Positions 1 through 13,652 of a DNA stretch of 64,000 nucleotides are shown here, one piece after another. This stretch comes from Paramecium octaurelia (lineage: Eukaryota; Ciliophora; Oligohymenophorea; Peniculida; Parameciidae). The stretch is taken from assembly GCA_905182995.1 (NCBI GenBank), contig CAJJDP010000090.1, positions 1 to 64,000 on the forward strand, given 5' to 3'. How positions within the stretch are numbered: the first letter of the stretch is position 1; each line of letters opens with the position of its first letter. A program made the translations under genes and the position numbers. The notes beneath the pieces are model-generated. The model worked only from the letters and a program-made list of their open reading frames with translations, searched no databases and was not told the DNA's origin.

Positions 1-642
1 CAAACTAAAGGATAAAGATGTAACGAAAAAAATATTTTAATATATTGAAAAAATGAGATTGTTTTTATTATTTGCAGAAATTTTTAAATAGATGATGAAA
101 TAAGTTGTTAAGTTATTTAAATAAAGGAATCGTGGCTTAGCATTTCCAATCCAGCATTACTATGTTTTGAAATAATATGAGTTGTCAAAAATTACACTGT
201 TTGTAGAGGTATCCCTATATATTGTGGCTATGACGGAATAAATCATTAATGTTTATCTCCGATTCAAATTTAAAGCAAACTTGCACAACAAAAGGTCTTA
301 ATGAAATTGGTTGTTTAAGTATAAAGAATTAAAAATGTATTTATAGAGTTAATAAATAGAGATTTTATTGTTTTTCATTCATAATAATAATTGATAAATA
401 AGCAATTATAAGAATATTTTCATTGTTATTGTGCCAATAAATAATTATTTAGGTATTTATATTTGCAAAGAAGGTTGCTCTGAACTAGGAGATGATCAAT
501 AAAATAAGATAGGTTGTACTGATTGAATAAATGAAGAAGCCTGTATTAGTGATCCTACTTCATTTGAATATTGTTAATTGGATGGATAAAAATGTTTAAG
601 AATACCATTAAATTAAGATTTAGATTGCCAATCAGAAAGGAT

Positions 643-2138
643 AGTTTTATTAAGTAAATGAAAACGTTTGTAAGCGATTTCAAAATAGAAAGTAGGATGG
701 AAATATGACTTAACAACTAAATTCTTGAAAGAAGTATTGGATAGGAGATCTGTACAACTCCTTATCTGAATTTATCAGCATGTGTCTAGATCACTTAAGC
801 TATGTCATGTCGTTAGAGAGAAGAAGTTAACAAATGTGAAATAGTGGAAGTGATTGCTTTAGTCACAAAATGCACAGATTTAAAATATTCAATTCCATTG
901 GCAAGCTCTTAGATTTCTGAGTTGATAAATAAAAAGAATTTAGGATGTTATTTTAACAGCAATACTCAACAATGTGAAGTTATAATTAAAGGGAATTTAG
1001 CTGAAATGGAATTTTTGAACAGGAGTTAAATAAATATGGGTGCACTATGATTGCAAAAGTTGGATAGAGATGTAGATGGTTTAGAGGATAATTTGCAAGT
1101 ATTAGAAATAAAGAATAAATAGCCTCTATTTCATGCAATGAACTCAAATATGTTAATCTTGAAGCTTGTGGTCTTGTCACTTTTAGCAAAGAAGTTTGTA
1201 AATATAGTATTGATGGGAACTCATTTGCTTGTTCTTAGATGAGAAGAAATACTAACGGATGTTATTTTGATAAAATCAACAATGTCTGTTTGTTTGGCTC
1301 TAGATAGGAAATAATCCTATGATAGTGTGTAAGCTGCTTCAAATCTACTATTAAATACAGCCAAATGTATGGCTAGTTCTCCAGCATCCAATATTTGTAC
1401 TTCTATAGTGACTTTAGGCGTAATTACTTGAGAAAGTGCATGTAAATGTCAGTATGTCTAATTTAAAGAGAAATGTTTAGATTACAATACTGAAAAAATA
1501 ACAAACCATTCCAAGAATATAAATTTTTGGAAATGCCAACGGTTGTGCGAGCATTCTTACGAATTATGTAAAATTAAATTATAATTATTTAGCCTAATAA
1601 AGATCCAATAGTGTTAACAAAAGAACTGGATTCACTCACAGGGTAATTGTTAATTCGATGGAAAAGGGAATTACTAAAAAAACTCCTTGCATAACTAAAT
1701 GTTGTACAGAGTTATTAGGAATCAATACTCATGTTTGTAGTAGATTTACAACTGGCTACTATTGTTACTTTAATAAATTTATTAAATGTGTCGAAATAAC
1801 TGATCAAAAAGTTGACGCAAGTTCAGTATAATCAGTGATGGATATCTATAATTTCAAACAATTCAAATGTTCGTGCTTCTGTTTTCAGAGTCACTACTAT
1901 ACAAGAATAAGTTAAGGTGTTATATTTGCATTGTGTTGGAAATTATGCATAAACATATGGACCCAAAATTGTATTAGTTACATTAAAAAACATGTATCAG
2001 TTATTTCAATAGGAATTGAAATTTACGCAATGTATTGATGAAATACAAGTTTTCTAATAGCAGCATCAATAATCTTTTATCTAAGACGAAGAAAGTTTAA
2101 CAAACATCCTCAAAGAATTTGCAGTATGCATTGGGTAC
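643..2138 (+). repeat. Direct duplication A, copy 1 (1496 bp)
   Basis: This segment is repeated at 2140-3635 with an offset of 1497 bases. I saw no difference between the copies. Copy 1 ends exactly at the single N (2139), and copy 2 starts exactly after it. That is what two contigs with overlapping ends look like when joined with a placeholder N. Confidence 0.9.
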
Positions 2139-2139
2139 N

Positions 2140-3635
2140 AGTTTTATTAAGTAAATGAAAACGTTTGTAAGCGATTTCAAAATAGAAAGTAGGATGGAAA
2201 TATGACTTAACAACTAAATTCTTGAAAGAAGTATTGGATAGGAGATCTGTACAACTCCTTATCTGAATTTATCAGCATGTGTCTAGATCACTTAAGCTAT
2301 GTCATGTCGTTAGAGAGAAGAAGTTAACAAATGTGAAATAGTGGAAGTGATTGCTTTAGTCACAAAATGCACAGATTTAAAATATTCAATTCCATTGGCA
2401 AGCTCTTAGATTTCTGAGTTGATAAATAAAAAGAATTTAGGATGTTATTTTAACAGCAATACTCAACAATGTGAAGTTATAATTAAAGGGAATTTAGCTG
2501 AAATGGAATTTTTGAACAGGAGTTAAATAAATATGGGTGCACTATGATTGCAAAAGTTGGATAGAGATGTAGATGGTTTAGAGGATAATTTGCAAGTATT
2601 AGAAATAAAGAATAAATAGCCTCTATTTCATGCAATGAACTCAAATATGTTAATCTTGAAGCTTGTGGTCTTGTCACTTTTAGCAAAGAAGTTTGTAAAT
2701 ATAGTATTGATGGGAACTCATTTGCTTGTTCTTAGATGAGAAGAAATACTAACGGATGTTATTTTGATAAAATCAACAATGTCTGTTTGTTTGGCTCTAG
2801 ATAGGAAATAATCCTATGATAGTGTGTAAGCTGCTTCAAATCTACTATTAAATACAGCCAAATGTATGGCTAGTTCTCCAGCATCCAATATTTGTACTTC
2901 TATAGTGACTTTAGGCGTAATTACTTGAGAAAGTGCATGTAAATGTCAGTATGTCTAATTTAAAGAGAAATGTTTAGATTACAATACTGAAAAAATAACA
3001 AACCATTCCAAGAATATAAATTTTTGGAAATGCCAACGGTTGTGCGAGCATTCTTACGAATTATGTAAAATTAAATTATAATTATTTAGCCTAATAAAGA
3101 TCCAATAGTGTTAACAAAAGAACTGGATTCACTCACAGGGTAATTGTTAATTCGATGGAAAAGGGAATTACTAAAAAAACTCCTTGCATAACTAAATGTT
3201 GTACAGAGTTATTAGGAATCAATACTCATGTTTGTAGTAGATTTACAACTGGCTACTATTGTTACTTTAATAAATTTATTAAATGTGTCGAAATAACTGA
3301 TCAAAAAGTTGACGCAAGTTCAGTATAATCAGTGATGGATATCTATAATTTCAAACAATTCAAATGTTCGTGCTTCTGTTTTCAGAGTCACTACTATACA
3401 AGAATAAGTTAAGGTGTTATATTTGCATTGTGTTGGAAATTATGCATAAACATATGGACCCAAAATTGTATTAGTTACATTAAAAAACATGTATCAGTTA
3501 TTTCAATAGGAATTGAAATTTACGCAATGTATTGATGAAATACAAGTTTTCTAATAGCAGCATCAATAATCTTTTATCTAAGACGAAGAAAGTTTAACAA
3601 ACATCCTCAAAGAATTTGCAGTATGCATTGGGTAC
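2140..3635 (+). repeat. Direct duplication A, copy 2 (1496 bp)
   Basis: Second copy of 643-2138, beginning right after the N at 2139. The sequence diverges again from about 3636 into the rest of the pseudogene. Probably an assembly overlap rather than a real tandem duplication. Confidence 0.9.
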
Positions 3636-4099
3636 TAGGCAAGTCAGAAGACTGTTGATCTTAAGTAGGAGTAGGAATGCATTTCAAGTTTGCTGAAATT
3701 AATTTATAACTATCCTTTGAACTTTTAAGGCTTGCCAGCTTATTAATCCCTTTATTCTTACTACTGTATATATTTTAGTACCAACAGAAGTACATTTCTA
3801 GACTGAGGATTTAAATAAAAAGATCCAACTATTTATTAAGAACATATATAAGGATTACTTGAAAAAAATAGAGCCAATATCCATACCAAATAATAAATTC
3901 ATCCCAAATTCAAAATTGGCGAAAAATAGTATCACATCTTCCATCATAATCTGATAAAGAATAAATTAGGTTCTGTTGGATATTAAGGCAGACATATCGG
4001 TTCAATCCTTAACAATTATCAATGCTAAATTTTCTGGTACATATGGAATAGAGTGTATTAGTAATTTGCGGTTAATATGATTTTGTATTTAATAAGTTA

Positions 4100-6110
4100 T
4101 GGAAAATAAATATATATATCATATTCAAACACTTGCTGTGCGCAACTGCTAACCCATTTGCAGGGTTCTTGATTGTAGACTAAAAAATGCTATTTTTGGG
4201 CACCATATTCATAAATTTACTCACAAGTAGCCATAATTGAGCTTACGTTTTCGCATCATAAAGTAGTTGAATTAACCCAAAATGAAAAGGAAGAAATTAA
4301 GCAAGACTTTCTCATTAAATAGAACAGTTAGTAAGATTTTAGAATGGATTCTAAGCTTTAAATTCACACAAATGGTGATTTCATCCCAAATTGCTAAAGT
4401 ATTTGTGCTTAGCTAAGCTCAACTTTATCTGTTTGATCTATGTAAATTAATTTGGCATATTTTGGCTTAACTATCCCAATAGCAACTTTTAAGATCAGAG
4501 GATTTAACAACAAACACAATGTTTACTAACTCCAGAATTTTTACAAGTGATATTGTCATAAGTTTTGGGAGAACATAATCAGTATTAAGATAGCAAATAT
4601 CATTGGGTTATGCACATTCACTTGCTGTATTGAGGCAGATAAATCCCTGTAAATTCGCTCGTAACACTTTAATCATTTTCACAAAAATCCTAAATTAATA
4701 CATCCTATTCAAAACCATCTGTTAAATCAGCCGCATTTACAATTTTACTTCAATAGGCATTGGTTGCTTTGTTGCTTGTACAATTAATTCAATTAATTAA
4801 AGAACAATCTTTAGCCTTGTATAAATTAGGGGTATACGCATTACAACCACCTTAATTAATACCAAAGTTACAACCTTCTCCAATTTCAAGACAACAGCTG
4901 CAAAGTAAATATGTTAAAATTTAATTTTTATGGGAGAAAGAGAACATTATGGGTTTGATTATTCATAAGAATCTGAGTCATATAATGCCTTAATCATTGG
5001 TTACAATATGCATACCAGGAGCAGTATTTTTCAAGCAAGCATTATTAAGCTATATCTGTGAGAGATGCTTAAGAACAAACCTTTGCTGTCTCATCTGTAG
5101 ATTTATCAGCTAATAATCTATCAATAAAGGAGCAAACCATTTCGTTGTAATACATACCTTGAGCTATTAATGCTTGAGCATATGTAATGTTATAATTTTT
5201 CGTTGGTTTACAAGAAGATTTTTCAAAGTAACAATATTCATACATATTTCTATATTAATTTAGATTAAGGAGGAACAAACTATTATGCTTCTTTGTAATC
5301 TTGGCACTTTTTTTCTGGAGTTTGATTAGGATCAATAAAATATCTATATCCTCTAGTGTTTAATAAGCAAACCTAATTATTCATTATAAAGCCGGTGCAT
5401 TTATTGTTAAAAGTAGTCAATATCGAACATGAAAGTTATTGCGTTGTTATTAGTTGATGTAAAATAATATGCCTTCCTAATATGTTTGTACAGGCTTACG
5501 CATTATAATAGGTGTTACTTTTAATGATTGAAAATTATTCTACCTATGAGCATTTCATATTCAGTCATTGACCATTCAAAATTACCTTTCAATAATGTTA
5601 AACATAGTTATTTATTAACATTCAAATTTACATTATAAATTGTAGATAGCATCTACATCTCCTTCTTCATAGCAATTCAAATTCATTGGATCCTATCTGC
5701 AATTAACAGTAGTAATAATCTAACATCCAATTGAATTATTACCAGGTAAATCACAATTTTACTATTAAGCTTTACTTACAGATTGGCATTTGTTTATATC
5801 ATGTAAAAATTCACATATCTATCCACTTTTATTGATATTTTAGCAGGCTTTTTAATTCACAAATGCTTCATAGGGATTACTTACATTAAAATTTGAACAA
5901 TTAATATCCTGAGGATTAGGTATGCATTTATTGGTCGAAGTAAGGAAGGCAAGCATACGGATTATTAATGCATGTTTTTATTTGATATTGATTGCAAATG
6001 TAAAATGATAGGTAGTCATCAAATGTGACACGCAAATCCATCCCAATAACATTATTAAGTAGGAGACCAATCAATCATCCAACATGACCTTTTATTCATC
6101 GATGTTCAGC
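4100..6110 (-). pseudogene. Cysteine-rich surface-antigen-like pseudogene, opposite strand
   Basis: On the minus strand this stretch reads as cysteine-rich protein. The clearest part is about 5920 down to 5590 (blocks such as NKSGQICEFLHDINKCQS, then GCQIITTVNCRQDPMNLNCY). A second block lies near 4900-4800 (CSCCLEIGEGCNFGINQGGC), and CYWDGFACH lies near 6030. Several in-frame TGA codons and frame changes make it a pseudogene. It sits between plus-strand fragments of similar character, so it is either an inverted piece of one gene or a second, antiparallel family member. The ends are approximate. Confidence 0.55.
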
Positions 6111-6149
6111 TTTGGGTTAAGTAAATCTGGTTGTTTAAGTTATACACTT

Positions 6150-7900
6150 TCATCTTTCTGCATTTTTTATGCTTAGTACCTGATGTCCAAACTAATCCAA
6201 TGACTTGTAAAAGAGCAACAAATTAGGTTTGATTTTATCATTAAATTTCAAAAAAAAGTGCTATATTGGATGTAAATGTAATCCCATGGAGTCTTGGAAT
6301 TTCGTTTAATAAATAAGCCTGTTGAAAATATAATCATCCTTTGTTTTAAGTGAAGTTAATCTGGGATGGCTGCATAGAGTTATCAATAAATGATTTAGCC
6401 AATATTCAGTGCGCCTCTCCAATTAATAGAATGGCTTGCGTTTCAATAACTAATCCAGCTTAATTTTGTAATTAAATGCTAATACATCAAACGCAAGGCC
6501 ATTATATAATACCCCCCTTAATATGAATTCTGTTAGTATGCAAATGATTCTTATGTCTATAATTCATACCCCCATAATTGTATTGATACTCAGCCTAGTA
6601 TAAATAGTATTGGAAATTGTTTCAACTTGGGTATGAGTAAAGCAATGTGGAATAATTTTGTAATTTTTTGTGCCAATTTCAGGATGAAAGACGCTTTCGT
6701 ATCGAGGAAACATTTTTCTGTAAAGACGACAATTTAGGATCTTAATACAATAGATTGTTAAACTGCTGTCAATAAGATGGGTTGCACGTCCATTTCAAAT
6801 CCTTTGAAAGTATGTTAATATGATATTTAAAATTCCACATGTAATGAAATCATTGCACTTACTAAACCATGTTCATCTTATAATAATGTTAATGCTAGCA
6901 AATCAAGTGAATCAACCTCTGATTCTGCTTGCAAATTGGATTTCTCAATTAAATTTGCACAGTTTTATTGGAATGTGATAGAGGAGTGAATTATTAAGCC
7001 TGTTCCATCTATAAAAGACCTTCATTTTAATGTAAATTTGAAAAGTATTGTTATACTCCAACCTCTGGCTATCCAACTTGTGGAGATTCATTAAATAAAG
7101 AAGTATGTCTGAATTTCATTTAATTCTGCACTTGGGATTTCTAAAATTCATAGTGTATCGAATATAATTTAAATGGATAAGCTTGTTAAAAACTTTAAGA
7201 TTAAAAGACTGCAGTATCTAGTTAGGTTTGCTATAATGCTGAGGTCTCAGATGGAAGTGCTTTGTTTTTGATATATACACATTTACATTTAAATCATCTA
7301 ACCAAATTCCTGTGCTAAACTTTGAATCACAACCAATGCAAATCGTAAACAGAATTAGCATACCTATGATTGAATGGTGCTTGTTAACTCTTTTAAGCAG
7401 TTTCTACTGATACATGTTCTAATGTTGGTTGTTTAGGATCTAAAAATGCTTGATAAAGTATTTTCAGGAAAGGACAATTTTCTCAATATTAAGATTTTAA
7501 TTGTGTAACATAAAAGAAAATATTTATGCCGATAATTGTCTAAATAACATTAATAAAATAGCCTGCATATCTTAATAAGCCATTTCTTGCGTTTGGAACA
7601 CTGTTCAAAAGAATTTTAATAAGTCTAATTGGAGTTATAATACTAATACTTGTAAATATGGTAAAGAAACATAAGGATTAAATAAAGGAGCTTAATAGAA
7701 ATAAAGAATTCCTCAAAGATATGACGGAATTAGATAATCTAATGAATAGAAATAATAAATTCGAGGCTAAGTTAGATTCTCAAATGAGTCCTTCTTCAAG
7801 ACTTTAAAGAAAATACTGTCACTTATTTCAATTTCAAATAATTGAAAATACAGGCTAAATCTTAAGGGAATAAAGTTCATAATATTTATAAATTATCTTT
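6150..7900 (+). pseudogene. Cysteine-rich membrane protein pseudogene, 3' part with transmembrane tail
   Basis: Plus-strand cysteine-rich blocks resume here: CYIGCKCNPMESWNF near 6255, QCASPINRMACVSITNPAQF near 6400, and a longer block near 6750-6980. They are interrupted by TGA codons and frame changes. The last part, about 7560-7860, stays open. It encodes a strongly hydrophobic segment (ILISLIGVIILILVNMV) followed by a Lys/Glu-rich tail, as in a type I membrane protein. No TGA ends this frame before it runs into the 3' end of the opposing GTPase gene, so the original stop seems lost. Confidence 0.55.
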
Positions 7901-7901
7901 T

Positions 7902-9380
7902 TCAAAAATCAAATATTGTATCCATCAACATCAAGAAATTTACAAAATCTCTAATTTTATTTCGAACTTCAATCTCCCTCAATTCATTTTGCAGGTAGTA
8001 ATAATGATCTTCTTACCTTTTCACTTTTTTTTATAACTCCATGTGTTAATATTATTAATTACGAGATTAGTTTTATAACCGTATACTATCTTATTTTTAT
8101 CTATTTATTTAGAGTTATAGTTTTTAAGTCTGCTATCCTTAAATACCCACTTCTTTTTTTAGTTCTTCTTTTTAAGATGAAAGATTTGCAATTTGGGATT
8201 CCCTTTACGTTTTTTCCTATTGATTTTTAATTATCTAATCTATGTTCTCCTAAAGCTTTTGGAATTTCTTTTAAGTATTTTTAATAGAAAAAATAACTTC
8301 AGAGTAATTTTCAATTTAATTCTAAAATTGGGAACAAAAATGGAAAATCTTTTTAAAATTATTTAAATTCCTTTCAATTTAATTAATGTTTGGAATTTTT
8401 CCACAATTTTCTATGAAAGTTGTATACCATTCAGAAGCATCTTTAACTTCTGCTTTAGTTATAACCTATATAATTGATTAAGTTTATCTGATTTGCTCAC
8501 TCTTTATGGAATTATTCATTTACTCACATAATTTCTCTACATTATCATAAATAATTCTATTGTATTCATCAGCAATCATTGAAATTTATTATATTAGATA
8601 TTGTGAAATAATTGCAAATTTAGGAATCGATTAAGGCTTTAATTAGACTGGTTTTATTTATTATAATGCTTTCCATTATTCATTTCTTTTTTAAGTTGTA
8701 AAAACATTCTTTAAATCTTCAGCATTTTACACTTTTCTCATTATAAGAATATTATCTATATAATTATTCTTATTAGCATTTGTTAATTCTCTTCTTATTT
8801 TTCGTTTCAATTCAAAATCTGACAAATTTTCTAAATAGCAATTTAATAATAAATTAAACTTATTAATATCTAAATTACTTTTTTTAAATAGTTTATCTAT
8901 AAATTCTATTATATCTATTCCTCTATCAGGCAGAGTGCTTTCATTATTCTTTATAACATATACCACTTTAATAGGTAATTAAGTGACTACCTTTTAAAAT
9001 ATTAATTCAATTAAAAGTTGATCGAATTGACCATTTGTATCTTAAAAACCAGGGAAGTCAATTAATAAATGATTATATTCTGAATTAAAATAATAATTAG
9101 GCTCTTTAGAAACAGAATTCATTCCGCCTTTCATCTCTGAAAATTTGTTTGAAGGATTTCTTAGTTCTAATTCTCTCTCTTGAATTTTGAACTCTGCTCC
9201 GCTAAGAAAGTTGAATAATGTGCTCTTTCCTGCTCCTGTTTTTCCTACAAATAGAACAATTTCTATTTTCTTTTCTGCTGTATTATTAAAAGTAGAAAAA
9301 AGTCCTTAACATTTATCTACTATTTTTAGGATCTCTGTTTCAATCTAAAGTTGAACTTCATTGCTCAATTAGCTTTCCAT
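7902..9380 (-). CDS. P-loop GTPase, AIG1/GIMAP-like (492 aa)
   Basis: One uninterrupted 493-codon frame, without introns, from ATG at 9380 to TGA at 7902. A Walker A motif, FVGKTGAGKSTLFNFLSG, lies near residue 45, and a G3 motif, LLIDFPGFQDTNG, near residue 115. No clear (N/T)KxD base-recognition motif follows; NLLLNCYLENL is in the expected place. The C-terminal half is Lys/Glu/Gln-rich and probably coiled coil. The motif order fits the septin/AIG1-type GTPases that are expanded in ciliates. The substrate is inferred to be GTP and the cellular role is unknown. It is the only intact gene in the decayed first 16 kb, and it converges with the surface-antigen-like pseudogene, its stop lying at that pseudogene's end. 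Confidence 0.75.
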
Positions 9381-11916
9381 CAACAAATTTTATTTTTAAT
9401 AATAATAGAAATAAACTTCAGATTTGCTTAATAATCTCAATTTATAGAATTGAAATTATATAATTAATTATAGAATAATATTCCCTAAATCTTTGCTAGA
9501 ATTTCAATTTGATATTGTAAAATTCTATTAAAAAATAATATAAAATGTTAATAATAGAATTATATAATTATATAAATATTATAATTTAGTAGAATTTTGT
9601 AGAATGTATTAAAAGAAAATATTTATCATCTCAAGGTAATCATGTTATTTTTATGATAGGTAAATATACGATTCTAATACTTGAACCGATTAATTAGTTT
9701 AAAAGATGCTTTGTTTTTCATTTTAATTTAGAAATATGAATTAAGAATTGTGAGATAATTCTATTTGTCGTTAGATCTAAAAGCTGAAACCAATTATTAC
9801 ATAAATATTCAATTTTAAAGTCAATAAGAGTTAAATTGCAAATTCCTTTTATTCAAGTGTGATTTAACTTATGTTATTCTTTTTCTAATTCATCAACTAA
9901 AGCATATATTTTCTTACTAGCAGAATAATATTATTCAATATATCTAATGCAGTGTTCAATATGTAATTACGTTAAAGCATTTTATATAGAACTTCTTTAG
10001 CAAAGCTTTAAAGGTAATTTTTTAGCATTCCTCTTAACAAATTATATGTGGGGTATATTAAAGAATGAAACTGTGCTTTTGATTATTGTGATTTATAATA
10101 TGATTTACAGCTATCTTATGTGAGAATAATTTCAGCGTAACATAAAAATCGATCTTTAATAATAATATATGTAATAGAAATTTAAGAGAGGAATAAATAT
10201 GAAAAAAATAAGGATTTTATCAAAGTTTAGGAGGATGGTGAAAAAATAATAGACTTTGATTATTTCATAACTACATAAATTATTTAAAGTTAATAGAAAT
10301 TATAAAAAAAACATCCAACAAATAATCACTATTTATTTGATCATCAATTTGCTGTGGCTTTTGACATTTTATCTCAAAATATTTATTCCTCCTTATCAAA
10401 TCTTTATTAATTTGATTTATATGCTTAGAGATAGAATTGCTGCATGGATCCTGCCAAAAATAATCTTTTTTTTTCCTAAAAAAATTGTTAAAGTCTAAAA
10501 TATATAGGAATGAAGTAAGCATAAAAATGAATACTGATATTTCTAATGTAATCTATAATTAGATTTTTCTAAGAAATCATGATGGTAATAGATTAGTTTA
10601 ATTTGGATTATACTTGTTAAGAGAAGTAATTCTAATTATAATATTTGCGAGTCTTGAATATAGATTATAAAAATAACACTTATCTTAAAAAGCTTAGAAT
10701 ATCAATTCTTTAGTTTATACTCATCTTAAATAATGAATACTTAATATTAGTACAAAAGTTGAGAGAATTGAGTACAACTGCATAATATCCAATAACAATT
10801 GTGATTAAAGTTGAAATCTGGATAAAATCGAAGAAATTTTTCAATTAAATATTTTTAGTAAACAGTAGGATTTTAAATATAACATCCCAACTATTTAGAG
10901 TAGGATTTTGTACAATCCCTGATAAGTTAGAATTTTTTCTAATTTAATTAAATTTAGACAAATTTTATAAAAAGCTCTGCTAAGCTTAAAAATAAAAGTG
11001 GAGTTAAAAAATAATTATAATGTTAACATGTAATCAAAATACTTCTAACAAAATATTTTAATGTACAATCTAGTTTTTAGTAATTTAAATATCCAAACAA
11101 GAAATATAGTTTGGAACTTTGAGATTTGATCTATTACATAACTGAACATTAAATTAGTTAGGATGAAAGATTTATAATTAGGTTTGTATTTTATTTGTAA
11201 ATTTAAAATTTTCCTTTTGAATCTTCTTAATATGTTTAAATGTCAAATAGATTAAAGATTTTAAGAAAATATATTTTATCTAAGATGGGTTGGACTGTTC
11301 TGGTTTCCATAATATCATTTTTCCGTATATCAAATCATAAATACAAAAATAAATTTCTAAATTTAATGGATATTGCAGATTTATGTAGAGACGATTAAGA
11401 TGAGTATTTAATTGTTAAACAATTGAAATTAATGTTTCATGTAAATTGTAAATGAACTATATCTTAAATAGGATTGAAATTGCAAGATGTTCAATATTTC
11501 AAAGAAGAAATTTCCATTTCCAAATAACAAACTTACTATAATTAATCCAGATAAACTGTAAATCATATATTTATTTGAGTTTTTCAACATTTCTGAATAA
11601 TCTTGCACTTTTCGGTTAGATATCGAGGGTATTGTAATGTTATAGATTCTTAATAGTTAATCAGCATTATCTACAGTATGATTAAAAAAATAAAAATTGA
11701 ATTTTTCGAGTAGTACAAAATCGGATTAGACTTTAAATTTTCAATTTTACTATAGCCCTTCTGATTAATTGAGATTTTCAAAATTCAAGTAGTTAATAAA
11801 CTTAAATTTCCAAAACATACTCTCCAAAATTGGCATATAATCCAACATCCTAGATTATTTGTAAATTGTAATTCCACATTTTCTTATTTAAGTTTTCTAA
11901 TTGAAAAACGAAGGTT
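9381..11916. other. Gene-poor stretch without an intact gene
   Basis: No frame here is long enough, given that only TGA stops, to be convincing. Short coding-like pieces occur on both strands: a Lys-rich plus-strand run near 10140-10340, a minus-strand 92-codon frame ending near 10265, and a plus-strand run near 11700-11930. None shows a recognisable motif or splice signals. Most likely old gene remains and intergenic DNA. Confidence 0.5.
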
Positions 11917-13652
11917 TCAGAAAGTAGTTATTAGGTATATATTTTTACCTATTAACTTAAATAAGATGCTTATATATTATTTATTCTGTGTCATATTAAG
12001 ATAACTAACAAATAAATTTGGAGATTTAACAAAAATACATTAACTTGGAGAATTAGTTGTTAAGATATCGCAAACCCAATTAGGATCTATTCTACATTTT
12101 TTGCATCCATCTATAGCGAAATCATTTCCATCATCGCAGTCCTCAGATTCCTAAAGCAATCCATTTCCGCATTAGATATTTTATTTGCATTCATTTGAAT
12201 TAGATAATTAATACTAATTATCACAACCTAAACATGTATTGTTATGGAATATTTTTGTGTAATTTTTAAAGAATAAATATTTTTAGAACTAAACTTAACA
12301 AATACCTTTATAACATTCTTTGCAATTTTTTGGACAAGAGAGTTTACAATTATAGCAACCATCAAATTCTACTTAGTTGACATCCTCACAATCCTCTTCT
12401 TTATTGATAATTTAGTCTCCACAAATTGAAATACAACTATTATTAGCAAATTTATATCCATCATCGCATTTTAATATGTATAATCCATGATCACAAATAT
12501 TGCAACCTTATATGCATTGATACTTACACTCATAACAACCATCAAAGGGTTGCTCATTCCCATCATCGCAATCTTCGTACTATTTGAGGATAATTTTAAC
12601 TACACAATAAGGGTAACAGGAATATTCTTAATTGTAAAATCCTAGATTACATTCTAAACATTTAGAGTAATAGGAGGTTCTACAATTTGCTCCTTAATGA
12701 AATCTGCAATTCTAGCACTCATCTCAAGTTTCATTATCCATTATTTCACATTATTCTGCTGAATATGGAATTACAATATCATCACCACATAAGGGATCGC
12801 AAGTGTGAATCAAATTGATAATAAATCCACTTTCACACTCTTAACAAACTCCAAATTAACAAGTTTTGCGAAATTCAGTGCACGAAAACACACATTCAAA
12901 ACAACCATTCCTAGCTATTTAATTTCCATCATCGCATTCTTCTTCCCCTTAAATGATATTATCACCACAATTAGGCTGACATATCTGAAATTATATGTTT
13001 TTAATCCAACCCTCTTGACAGATAAGGCATTAATTATCGAATGAATCTGCACAACCTAGAGATAATTGTTAGAATAAAGTTTCTGGAGGGGTGAAGAATA
13101 ATTAAATAGTTTCCATTCTTAACAGCTTTTCAAATAGTCATCTATACATGCTTCACATCCAGACTAACATTTAATGGTGCTTATCTAAAATGAATTTATT
13201 CCTCCAAAGCTAAATTAAGCAATACCCATAATGTTCTTCATTTATGAGTACGAACTATAGATACTGAGTAAAATTATTCTGGAGACGAATTTCCAAAAAT
13301 ATTATCTTCTTTTACAGTTATATCTTGATTTGCCAAAATATTTTCAACGTAAAAGTTAGGCTCTGCATATCTGTCAATGCTTATCGATTTAACAATAAAT
13401 AAATACCTCAGAACCTCTGCATCAATCCTGTAATGAGAGTGAGGCTCTAAATCTAAAATAATTATGCTACTATTGTGAGTCCCTAAATATCCAAAATATT
13501 TAATATCTCCACAATCCAAGAATCTTGCCTTACTTTGCCAATCTAATGCATAAAAATTATCAAAATTTACTATCTTTCTATTAAAAATTTGCGTTAAAGG
13601 AATATACAACGGTTTCATTAGTAATATAGAGTAAAGTCATAATTATTATCAT
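11917..13652 (-). pseudogene. Broken secreted cysteine-rich protein gene (DUF4215-type repeats)
   Basis: On the minus strand the gene begins near 13652 with a leader-like MIIIMTLLYI. A non-cysteine domain follows (FLDCGDIKYFGYLGTHNSS and DLEPHSHYRIDAEV). At least four DUF4215-type cysteine repeats come next, with the hallmark ECDDGN / DCDDGNE / DCDDGNDFAIDGC. Such ciliate proteins are secreted or surface-bound. This copy is broken. The frame shifts near 13560, near 13258 and at a C run near 13088, and an in-frame TGA lies at 12724-12726 (after IMDNET). The last part stays open to TGA at 11917. Recent decay is the simplest explanation; several separate sequencing errors are possible but less likely. 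The 5' end lies inside duplication B, so a truncated second copy appears at 14781-14972. Confidence 0.75.

Larger units (their letters stand above)
53..4080 (+). pseudogene. Cysteine-rich surface-antigen-like pseudogene, 5' part
   Basis: The frame opens with a short hydrophobic leader (MRLFLLFAEIFK) at 53. Cysteine-rich blocks follow, for example around 460-640 (ICKEGCSELGDDQQ, then ACISDP) and 770-1000 (SACVQITQAMSCRQREEVNK, then GCYFNSNTQQCEV). The spaced Cys pattern resembles Paramecium surface-antigen repeats. In-frame TGA codons (about 522 and 659) and several frame changes break it, so no intact product is possible. Past about 3300 the readable frame loses its cysteines and the family is no longer clear. 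The 643-2138 segment is present twice in this window, which lengthens the pseudogene artificially. Family assignment is by cysteine pattern only. Confidence 0.6.

Noticed and set aside
1..60. Telomere-proximal end suggested by the pseudogene cluster
   Set aside because: No C4A2/C3A3-type repeat is present at the window start.
986..2686. Two identical 67-codon minus-strand frames (986-1189 and 2483-2686)
   Set aside because: They are the same sequence counted twice through duplication A, and they are antisense to the cysteine-rich pseudogene.
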